64,000 nucleotides of DNA, taken from positions 1 through 64,000 of the forward strand of contig NZ_SNWE01000005.1 of NCBI RefSeq assembly GCF_004362395.1, read 5' to 3'. Shown one piece after another: positions 57,284 to 64,000 of the stretch. The position numbers and the translations under genes are program-made. Numbering within the stretch: the stretch's first letter is position 1; each line of letters begins with the position of its first letter. The notes below the pieces were generated by a model, which was not told the DNA's origin, searched no databases, and saw nothing but the letters and a program-made list of their open reading frames with translations. Origin of the DNA: Salegentibacter sp. 24 (lineage in GTDB: Bacteria > Bacteroidota > Bacteroidia > Flavobacteriales > Flavobacteriaceae).

Positions 57284-58660
57284 TTATTTTACAAATTCTA
57301 TCCAATCCAATTCAATGCTTCCCTTCCCGGAAACCTCTATGAGCAGATCCTTTGTGCCAGTGAACTGATGCTGAACAGGCACACTAATTTCTTCCCACCC
57401 ATCTGTACTGTCCAGTTGAAGTTTTGCAACAGAGCTCAGGCTGGAATCAAAAATTTCTATTACTGCATTTTCATCTCCAGAAACATTTACTCTTAGCTTT
57501 ACTGCCTTTGGACTTTCTTTTCCAAATTCCACCCTGTTGTAACGAACCTTAGCTCCTGGCTGAGTAAAAACTAACTTCCATCCTTTAAAGGTATCTTTCT
57601 GGTCTAAGTACTCAATATGAACACCTTCTTCACTTTTTTCACTATAACGATCAAACTGAATTTGTTTAAATGCTGAAGATTTCCCTATGCCCCGATGGGT
57701 TGGAATGACCTTTTTAATGTTGCCATTTTCTTTGAAAAATAAACTATCAGCTCTAATCGAGCGGTTTTTATCAAAATCCGGCGACAATTCACTATCGTGA
57801 TAAAACAAGTACCATTGATCTTTATAGTTGACCACTGAATGGTGGTTAGTCCAGGTGCCCGAGGATGATTCATCCATAATTACACCTTTGTGAATAAAAG
57901 GCCCCAATGGATTATCCCCGGTAGCATATTCCAATCTCTCAGTTTGGTTAGCCACGTGTGGATAGGTCATATAATAAGTCCCTTTGCGTTCGAAAACAAA
58001 AGGGCCTTCGATATGACCTTTCTGAGGTAATTCTGTAAAAACTTTGGGCTTTGAGGCGAGCTCCAGCATATTGTCTTTTAGCTTCGCCCCGTAAATTTTA
58101 CCTCGTGACCAATACAGGTAAGCCTGTCCGGTTTTATCTATTAAAACATTGGGATCTATTCCCTCCACACCTTCAATTGGCATACGCTGCGGAATAAAAG
58201 GACCGGTAGGAGTATTGGAAACTGCTACCCCTATTGAAAAACCACCTTCGCCATCACCCGCTCCTTTGGTTCGGGTAGGGAAATAGAAGTAATACTTATC
58301 GTTGCGCTCGACAGCATCTGGTGCCCACATACTATAAGCCTCAGAATCTGCCCAGGGCACATCCTTCTGGTCTAAAATTTTTCCATGGTCCTTCCACTGT
58401 GTAAGGTTTTCCGTAGAGAATACATGATAATCTGCCATATTGAACCATTCAGGGCGTCCTTCTCCCTCAGGTGGCACAATATCGTGGGAAGGATAAACAT
58501 ATAATTTACCATTAAATACCCTTGCAGTTGGATCTGCAGTGAATTGATCCATAATCAAAGGGTTTTGTGAAAATAGATGGCAGGTAGATAAAAACGTAAA
58601 TAATTTTATTATAAAACCTGCAGGCAGTTCGAAACTTAAAATCCTAGTCTTCATCCTCAA
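57284..58660 (-). CDS. GH43 glycoside hydrolase with C-terminal CBM6-like domain
   Basis: The 458-aa exported protein has a GH43 propeller (about 33-325): QFTADPTARVFNGKLY (base Asp), EGIDPNVLIDKTGQAYLYW, and acid Glu in GHIEGPFVFERKGTYY. A beta-sandwich tail (about 335-458) ends KDLLIEVSGKGSIELDWIEF, a CBM6-like finish. The propeller resembles the stand-alone lipoprotein at 6382-7482 (shared YPSHD, DYHVFS/YS). It overlaps the upstream GH43 gene by 17 nt and precedes GH95 by 6 bp. Confidence 0.92.
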   Translation of the reverse strand: MRMKTRILSFELPAGFIIKLFTFLSTCHLFSQNPLIMDQFTADPTARVFNGKLYVYPSHDIVPPEGEGRPEWFNMADYHVFSTENLTQWKDHGKILDQKDVPWADSEAYSMWAPDAVERNDKYYFYFPTRTKGAGDGEGGFSIGVAVSNTPTGPFIPQRMPIEGVEGIDPNVLIDKTGQAYLYWSRGKIYGAKLKDNMLELASKPKVFTELPQKGHIEGPFVFERKGTYYMTYPHVANQTERLEYATGDNPLGPFIHKGVIMDESSSGTWTNHHSVVNYKDQWYLFYHDSELSPDFDKNRSIRADSLFFKENGNIKKVIPTHRGIGKSSAFKQIQFDRYSEKSEEGVHIEYLDQKDTFKGWKLVFTQPGAKVRYNRVEFGKESPKAVKLRVNVSGDENAVIEIFDSSLSSVAKLQLDSTDGWEEISVPVQHQFTGTKDLLIEVSGKGSIELDWIEFVK

Positions 58661-60218
58661 TTAATTTTTTATCGTCTATTTTAAAAAAATCAAAGTCCAC
58701 ATAACCTCCAGCCTTTTCTGTAGCATAGGTGAATAATGCAAAACGGTATCCCATAAAATGAGGCAGGGTATAAGACATTTTAAGCTTGTTGCCTATGGAT
58801 CTCCAGTTTTCGCCATCCAGACTATAATAGAATTTCGCAGTATCCTTTCTATCTTCAAAATCAGCAACCGCTTTAAGGTATAGCTCATCTTGCTCAAGGG
58901 GGATATTTTCAATCTCAACAGGCTTTTCCGATGTACCATTAAGCATTACAATTTGTTTTGTATTGTTTTTTATCTTGGCACCAACAAAACCAAAGTTCTT
59001 TTGCAGTAATCCAAGACCAGCATAATCCCCTACCTTCATTCCAGATACATCTATTTTAGTAACTGCAGTGCTTACTGGACCAATGGTTCGCTGGGTAAGG
59101 GTATTCCGGGTAGTTAAAAATGAAGAATCAACCCTATCGGTAATTAGTCTAAGGTAACCTTTACGTGCTTTTAAAGACCAGTATTGGGGTATAGGATTAT
59201 GGTTCCACTGCCAAACAAGCGGTAAGGCTTTATCGTTCGAATTTCTGCTGAAATTGTCGGAAGCTACAATTCCGGGAATTAGACCCTTACTTACAGGCAG
59301 GTTCAAAGCCTCGGGTAGCTTGCCTTCTTCACCCAGCACCGGCCACCCGTCTTCCCATGATACAGGAACCAGGTAAGGAATACGTCCAACCGCGCCATTG
59401 TCGCGGAATAGATAGGCATACCAGTCCCCTTTTGGAGTTTCAATAAGACCACCTTGTGCCACTCCTTTATCCTGAAAAGCGATCTTTCCCTTATAAGGTC
59501 CTGTTATTTTATCGGCACGGTGGATTATAACCGTTCTCATTCCGTTCCTAGGCCAGGCAATATTAAATAAATAATATTTTCCATTGACCTTAAATAACTG
59601 GGATCCTTCCGCCGGAAGTATAAAATCAGATCCAATGGGTTTAGTGGCATTTTTAATTAAAACCCTTTCGGTGCCCGCCTTTACTCCGGAAAGATCATCT
59701 TTTAATTCTACAATGTTCAATTCTCCCCCACCCCAGATCAAATAGGTTTTCCCATCATCATCAAAAAATAAGGTGTTATCGTGAAAAGAAGGTGAAAACG
59801 CTATTTCCTTCCAGGACCCGTTTTCAATATCTTCAGTCTTAAAAATATGGGTTTTGCCAGTATTTTTTGAGAAGGTGCTCACATAATAAACCCCGTCGTG
59901 GTAACGCAGGGAACTTGCCCAGGAACCGGCACCATAGGCATTTTTGCCGTTCTTTAACTGCAATGTCTCCTGATTTCCCAAAGTATCATACGCATAATTT
60001 ACAATCTCCCAGTTTACCAAATCTTTTGATTTCATTATGGGTACTCCAGGACTCATATGCATGGTAGTGCTGCTCATGTAATAATTATCTCCCACCCTGA
60101 TTATGGACATATCAGGAACATCAGCATGGATAATTGGGTTTTGAGCCCTTTTTTGTGCTATACCTGTATGAGCCAAAAACAGGATTAGAACTATGAGGAG
60201 TAGAGTTTTTATTTTCAT
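58644..60218 (-). CDS. GH43 beta-xylosidase-type enzyme with C-terminal beta-sandwich
   Basis: The 524-aa secreted enzyme (signal LAHTGIAQ) belongs to the two-domain GH43 group. The N-terminal propeller (about 25-315) has NPIIHADVPDMSIIRVGD (base Asp), SFHDNTLFFDDDGKTYLIW, and acid Glu in LPAEGSQLFKVNGKYY; the usual DPD/ADP motif is changed to VPDMS. The lectin-like tail spans about 325-515 (VSTAVTKIDVSGMKVGDYAG). It resembles exo-acting xylosidases that work on long or branched oligosaccharides. It is the first gene after the broken CE15 gene. Confidence 0.92.
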   Translation of the reverse strand: MKIKTLLLIVLILFLAHTGIAQKRAQNPIIHADVPDMSIIRVGDNYYMSSTTMHMSPGVPIMKSKDLVNWEIVNYAYDTLGNQETLQLKNGKNAYGAGSWASSLRYHDGVYYVSTFSKNTGKTHIFKTEDIENGSWKEIAFSPSFHDNTLFFDDDGKTYLIWGGGELNIVELKDDLSGVKAGTERVLIKNATKPIGSDFILPAEGSQLFKVNGKYYLFNIAWPRNGMRTVIIHRADKITGPYKGKIAFQDKGVAQGGLIETPKGDWYAYLFRDNGAVGRIPYLVPVSWEDGWPVLGEEGKLPEALNLPVSKGLIPGIVASDNFSRNSNDKALPLVWQWNHNPIPQYWSLKARKGYLRLITDRVDSSFLTTRNTLTQRTIGPVSTAVTKIDVSGMKVGDYAGLGLLQKNFGFVGAKIKNNTKQIVMLNGTSEKPVEIENIPLEQDELYLKAVADFEDRKDTAKFYYSLDGENWRSIGNKLKMSYTLPHFMGYRFALFTYATEKAGGYVDFDFFKIDDKKLIEDED

Positions 60219-60237
60219 AAAAATGTTTAATCAATTT

Positions 60238-60613
60238 TTAATTAAAAAATTTCCTGGCAAATTCAATAAAATGAGGCCAGTTTGGCACCAAAGTATGACC
60301 TACTTGGTGCATTCGAAAGACAAATTTCCCATTCGGGTATTGAATTGACTTTTGAACCTTCTTTTAAAAGCAAAAGACCAGGTAAGGTATATTCTGAAAC
60401 TTTAGTTTCATCTGAATTCGCTGCATTTGGATCATTTGGGTCTGCAGAAGGTCCCGGCCGGAGCGATTTTATATCCAGTTTATTTGTCATCATCTCCTGT
60501 TGATCTTCCGCACTTAAACGACAAATACCGCCCCCCTCCCGTTTTGAAAACTGGTCATTTACTTGGCCCAGGAACCACATCAGGCTGATGATAACTATTA
60601 AAATTGGTTTCAT
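60238..60613 (-). pseudogene. CE15 glucuronoyl esterase remnant with internal deletion
   Basis: The 116-codon reading frame (60263-60613) begins with a signal-like segment. It then reads LSAEDQQEMMTNKLDIKSLR, PGPSADPNDPNAANSDETKV, SEYTLPGLLLL and GSKVNSIPEWE, which is the conserved N-terminus of Bacteroidota CE15 proteins (RPGPSG..APNAANYDESK..YTLPDPL..G..V....W). After EWE the frame loses similarity. The +1 frame instead reads GKFVFRMHQVGHTLVPN and WPHFIEFARKFF to a stop at 60238, a typical end of such alpha/beta-hydrolases. About 300 central residues, with the nucleophile, are missing. The gene once removed lignin-glucuronate esters; it cannot be active now. Confidence 0.82.
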
Positions 60614-60645
60614 TTTTAAATTATTAAAAAATAAAGTCGCTTCTC

Positions 60646-62580
60646 TCAGTTTGTAATTACAAAACCGCCCTGTGGTTGCATAGTAACTTCAAATTTTCCG
60701 TTCTTTTGATTAATTTCCTTCTTTTCAGACCTTCCTTTATCGGTATCATTTATAATACTAAAGGTTTCACCATCAAGCTCAGGGAGGGAAAATTCAATGG
60801 TTTTAGGCTCTTCCAGTGCGTTGATTCCTGCAATATACCAGTGTTTATTATGTCTTCTAGCCAATACACTGTACTTCCCGGGCTCACCATCAATAAAAAT
60901 GGTTTCATCCCAGGTGGTGGGAACATTTTTCATGAATTCTATGGCGAAATCAGGAGCATCATTGAGGTTATTCGGAGTTAATGCAAAAAACTGGATAGGT
61001 GTCTGGAATAAAATGGCAGTTGCCAATTGAAAGGCATCCGAAGTTTTCCTAGTATTTCCGCCATCATTACCTCGGTTGTATCTCTCGTTTAACACCGTCC
61101 CTCCGAAATCCATACTTGCTACAGTGTTTCTTATAAAAGGATGAATAGCTGCATTTTTAGCTTCCTGGTCGTTGGCATACTGGCTGAACATTAAATTCTC
61201 TGATGCAAGAACTGCCTCATTACTAATAAAGTTAGGATACATTACCTCCCAACCCCTGGGTAAAGTAGCACCGTGAAAGATCACCATCAACCCATGATCG
61301 TTAGCATCAGATAAAATATCTTCATAAAGCTGAATAGTATGTTGTTTATCTCCTCCCATAAAGTCAACTTTTAGCCCTTTCACACCATTTTCCTGCAGCC
61401 ACTGCATTTCCTTTTTACGTGGAATAGCCCTGTGCATTTTATTTCGGGGGGTCATGGGAGCATCATTAGCAACTCCATTGGAATTATACCATAAAAACAC
61501 ATCGACATCTTTACTCTTGGCATAATCAATTAGCTCTTCCATTCTATCATATCCGATTTTCTGATCCCAAAGTGCATCTATAAGGATATATTCATATCCC
61601 ATTTCAGCAGCAAAATCTATATAAGTTAGCTGGTCATCGTAATTCATACTTTGATCCTGCCACATAATCCAGCTCCATACCCCACGACCAAATCTATAAT
61701 CTTCGGCAGCTTTATATAGGGGGTCAACCACATCAAAAGGAATAGTGGTTTCTACAATAGGTTTAAGACTTTCCCCCAGGCTAATAGTCCGCCAGGGGGT
61801 ACTAAAAGGTAATGAAATTGCTGCACCCCTACTCCCAAAGCCATTATTTTCTGAACTTTCTGGAAAAGCGATTCTATACTCTCCCTTCCCATTAGGGTCA
61901 CTTAAATGAGAAGCTACGTAAGTACCATCCACCCCGGTTTCGGAAATTAAAACCCAATGCTTTCCAGTTTTAAATAAGCCCGGAAATGTATATCCTAAAT
62001 TGTTTGATGACACCGAAGTTATATCCTGTCCCAAATTATAGGCTTCCTCATAACTCGGTTTGGTACGTTGAAAACCTACCATAGACTTTGATTGGGGAGT
62101 TAAAAAACTCTTGGCTGATTGTGGAAAATCAAATCCCGTAAATTCCTGTGTAACAATATGGGCCACAGTATCACTATATTTATGAATATGATATTTAAAG
62201 GCAATATCATTGTTGCTTACCCGGAATACTACATCTATTTTTTGTCCCTTTTCATTGGAAAAAGTACTGATTAACTCCTCTGCCTTATAACTTATCTTCG
62301 AATTTTTAAGCTTATTAGATTCGTAGGTCTTTTCAATATTGTTAGTTTCACTACCTTCGAAACTTAAGTTCTCGGAATAATCGGTTATATTGGTTTTTAG
62401 ACCTAAACGGGATTTTTCCAGTACTACCTCATTATTATATAGCACAGAATACAAGGGCCTTCCTGATTCCAAATAAATTTCCAGTTTAACAGACTGGTTG
62501 GGGCTTTTTACCACAGCTTCCTGTGCAAACCCGCAATTTAATCCGGATAATAATCCTATAAGCAAAACGATATTTTTCAT
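60646..62580 (-). CDS. GH97 alpha-galactosidase/alpha-glycosidase (retaining-type signature)
   Basis: The 644-aa secreted enzyme (signal GLNCGFAQ) has the GH97 architecture: N-terminal beta-supersandwich (about 22-280), (beta/alpha)8 barrel (about 290-560) and C-terminal beta-domain. In the barrel GYEYILIDALWD and LKVDFMGGDKQHT are seen. Asp406 in KVDF is at the position of the nucleophile of retaining GH97 alpha-galactosidases, whereas SusB-type inverting glucosidases use Glu bases. It probably removes alpha-D-galactose (or beta-L-arabinopyranose) from complex xylan. It follows GH10 by 24 bp. Confidence 0.92.
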   Translation of the reverse strand: MKNIVLLIGLLSGLNCGFAQEAVVKSPNQSVKLEIYLESGRPLYSVLYNNEVVLEKSRLGLKTNITDYSENLSFEGSETNNIEKTYESNKLKNSKISYKAEELISTFSNEKGQKIDVVFRVSNNDIAFKYHIHKYSDTVAHIVTQEFTGFDFPQSAKSFLTPQSKSMVGFQRTKPSYEEAYNLGQDITSVSSNNLGYTFPGLFKTGKHWVLISETGVDGTYVASHLSDPNGKGEYRIAFPESSENNGFGSRGAAISLPFSTPWRTISLGESLKPIVETTIPFDVVDPLYKAAEDYRFGRGVWSWIMWQDQSMNYDDQLTYIDFAAEMGYEYILIDALWDQKIGYDRMEELIDYAKSKDVDVFLWYNSNGVANDAPMTPRNKMHRAIPRKKEMQWLQENGVKGLKVDFMGGDKQHTIQLYEDILSDANDHGLMVIFHGATLPRGWEVMYPNFISNEAVLASENLMFSQYANDQEAKNAAIHPFIRNTVASMDFGGTVLNERYNRGNDGGNTRKTSDAFQLATAILFQTPIQFFALTPNNLNDAPDFAIEFMKNVPTTWDETIFIDGEPGKYSVLARRHNKHWYIAGINALEEPKTIEFSLPELDGETFSIINDTDKGRSEKKEINQKNGKFEVTMQPQGGFVITN

Positions 62581-62604
62581 TATTAAATCAAAGTTTTCTG
62601 TCGT

Positions 62605-63759
62605 TTATTTCCTTGAAGCCAGTTCAATTATTTCCTTTACCACGGGCTTAGCTTTGTTATTACGGTCGAACAACAAGGGATAATCGGTCCTTCCACGAAC
62701 TGGCCAGTTATTCTTCCATGAATTGCCATCGTTGATACCCCAAAGGGCTACTCGTGAAATATTATCCTGATGCTTGAGAAAAAGCTCAAAAAATGCTAAA
62801 TACCTTTTTGTGAATTGTTGCTGAACTTCTTCTGGCAAAGCATCTGGGAAGGGGTTCATTTTGTCTTCGTATTGATAATTATCTGATATTTCAGCTCCTG
62901 CATCACCCCATGGAGAGGGTAAAACACTAAGGTCCAATTCAGTTATCATCACTTCTCCAAGTTTCCCGTATGCTTCCAGGCTATTTTCAAATTCATGAAT
63001 ATCAGGGTTGCCAAGTCCTATATGCCCCTGCATTCCAATTCCATGAATCGGAACGCCCTCTTTATGAAGATTTTTTACCATGTTAACTACACCATTACGC
63101 TTTCTGGGGTTTGACATGGAATAATCATTATAATAGAGTCTGGCATCAGGATCCGCCTTATGGGCGAACTCAAAAGCCAACTTTATAAAATCTTCACCGA
63201 TTATTTTATAGAATTTACTATCCCTATAACTCCCATCGTCTTCAATTGCTTCATTGACCACATCCCAGGAATGAATCCTACCCTTATAACGACCAACTAC
63301 CGCTTGAATATGATCTTTCATTCGCTCAATCAGCACTTCTTTTGATACAGGGTTTCCATTCTGGTCTACAAAAAACCAATCCGGAGTTTGAGAATGCCAT
63401 ATAAGGGTATGACCGTGAATATGCATATTGTTCGCTTCTCCAAATTCCACAAACTTATCAGCCAGTGAGAAATCGAATTCACCCTGTTCGGGCTGAATTC
63501 TTTCACTTTTCATGATATTTTCTGAAACAATGGAATTAAAATGTTTTTTTACGATCTCCATTTCTTCTGGTCGCCTACCCATAATTTGCCATGCATTTAG
63601 TGTGGTGCCAATATGAAATTTTCCCTTAAGGGCTTCCTTTAAAGATTTTTCATTCGGATTTATGTTAATTGATGGATTTTCACTTTTATTATAACTATAA
63701 AATGTAAAAATAACACTTAAAAATAAAATTAAAAAAGGGATATTTTTTCTTTTTAACAT
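62605..63759 (-). CDS. GH10 endo-beta-1,4-xylanase
   Basis: The 384-aa endoxylanase has an N-terminal hydrophobic segment (residues 7-22, IPFLILFLSVIFTFYS). It has no Cys or clear cleavage motif, so it may stay membrane-anchored. A single GH10 barrel follows (about 40-375): GHTLIWHSQTPDWF, acid/base Glu170 in WDVVNEAIED, nucleophile Glu274 in MITELDLSVLP. There is no CBM. It opens the large minus-strand enzyme operon. It is only a distant paralogue of the GH10 lipoprotein at 22719-23873. Confidence 0.96.
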   Translation of the reverse strand: MLKRKNIPFLILFLSVIFTFYSYNKSENPSININPNEKSLKEALKGKFHIGTTLNAWQIMGRRPEEMEIVKKHFNSIVSENIMKSERIQPEQGEFDFSLADKFVEFGEANNMHIHGHTLIWHSQTPDWFFVDQNGNPVSKEVLIERMKDHIQAVVGRYKGRIHSWDVVNEAIEDDGSYRDSKFYKIIGEDFIKLAFEFAHKADPDARLYYNDYSMSNPRKRNGVVNMVKNLHKEGVPIHGIGMQGHIGLGNPDIHEFENSLEAYGKLGEVMITELDLSVLPSPWGDAGAEISDNYQYEDKMNPFPDALPEEVQQQFTKRYLAFFELFLKHQDNISRVALWGINDGNSWKNNWPVRGRTDYPLLFDRNNKAKPVVKEIIELASRK

Positions 63760-64000
63760 AGCAATTATTTTAAATAAGATTTACCTAAACAGGTGTGATT
63801 TAACCATAGTAATTTAAAATTTTCTATGATTTATTCTTAAACTTCCTACCCACCTTTTTGGTAAGAATAAAATGAAAAAGTTCTCCCAACTTCCATAGGA
63901 CCTTTCTTTTAACACCAGCAATTCTTAAGCGTTACAAATTCAACCGGCATAAAGGCTACATGGGTTTAGGAGAACTATTCAGTAAAAATTACACAAAGCT

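Noticed and set aside
63960-64000. Plus-strand ATG opening a frame (MGLGELFSKNYTK) that runs off the window
   Set aside because: Only 13 codons are visible, with no promoter or ribosome-binding signal; it cannot be called a gene from this window.

Overview
The window is AT-rich DNA (roughly 38-40% GC by eye) from a member of the Bacteroidota, most likely a marine or saline-environment Flavobacteriaceae (Zunongwangia, Salegentibacter or Gramella-like; genus is inference). The basis is the SusC/SusD pair, the hybrid two-component regulator, the Nudix-type arabinose regulator, TAxxTTTG -7 promoter elements and weak Shine-Dalgarno signals. Nearly the whole window is one very large glucurono-arabinoxylan utilisation locus. 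No tRNA, rRNA, CRISPR array or intact mobile element was seen.

Layout. (1) 1-9.3 kb: susC-susD (minus) with its own terminator, a long 1.07-kb intergenic region with several operator-like sites, and two GH43 enzymes sharing a bidirectional terminator. (2) 9.4-27.2 kb: a LacI-type regulator and two divergent operons that dismantle 4-O-methyl-glucuronoxylan. The minus operon is GH3, uxaC, kdgK, eda and a TRAP transporter (dctPQM). The plus operon is GH67, an SDR, uxuA, GH10, GH115 and a decayed Gfo/Idh/MocA gene. (3) 27.3-30.8 kb: SMP-30 lactonase, aldo/keto reductase and a GAPN-type aldehyde dehydrogenase. (4) 31.2-43.8 kb: the arabinose module (esterase, sodium/sugar symporter, mutarotase, araA, araD, araB, GH127, GH51), divergent from an AraR-like Nudix regulator. 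(5) 44.1-48.2 kb: an HTCS sensor/regulator. (6) 48.3-63.8 kb: a minus-strand enzyme operon (GH10, GH97, a broken CE15 gene, GH43, GH43-CBM, GH95, GH43, GH43-CBM6, GH43, GH8, CE6) that ends at a clear terminator.

How it works together (inference from families). GH10, GH8 and CE6 cut and deacetylate the xylan backbone. GH115 and GH67 remove (methyl)glucuronate. GH43, GH51 and GH127 remove arabinose. GH95 and GH97 are suited to L-galactose/L-fucose and D-galactose caps. SusC/D imports oligosaccharides, and GH3/GH43 release xylose. Glucuronate enters through TRAP and goes via UxaC, an SDR standing in for UxuB, UxuA, KdgK and Eda to pyruvate and triose phosphate. Arabinose goes through AraA, AraB and AraD.

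Three regulators divide the locus. The LacI protein probably acts on CGCAATCGTTTGCG-like palindromes; at three promoters these sit exactly 4 bp downstream of the -7 box. The AraR-like protein probably acts on arabinose genes and the HTCS on the right-hand operon. Two decayed genes were found by reading intergenic DNA: a CE15 glucuronoyl esterase with most of its middle deleted, and a Gfo/Idh/MocA oxidoreductase.
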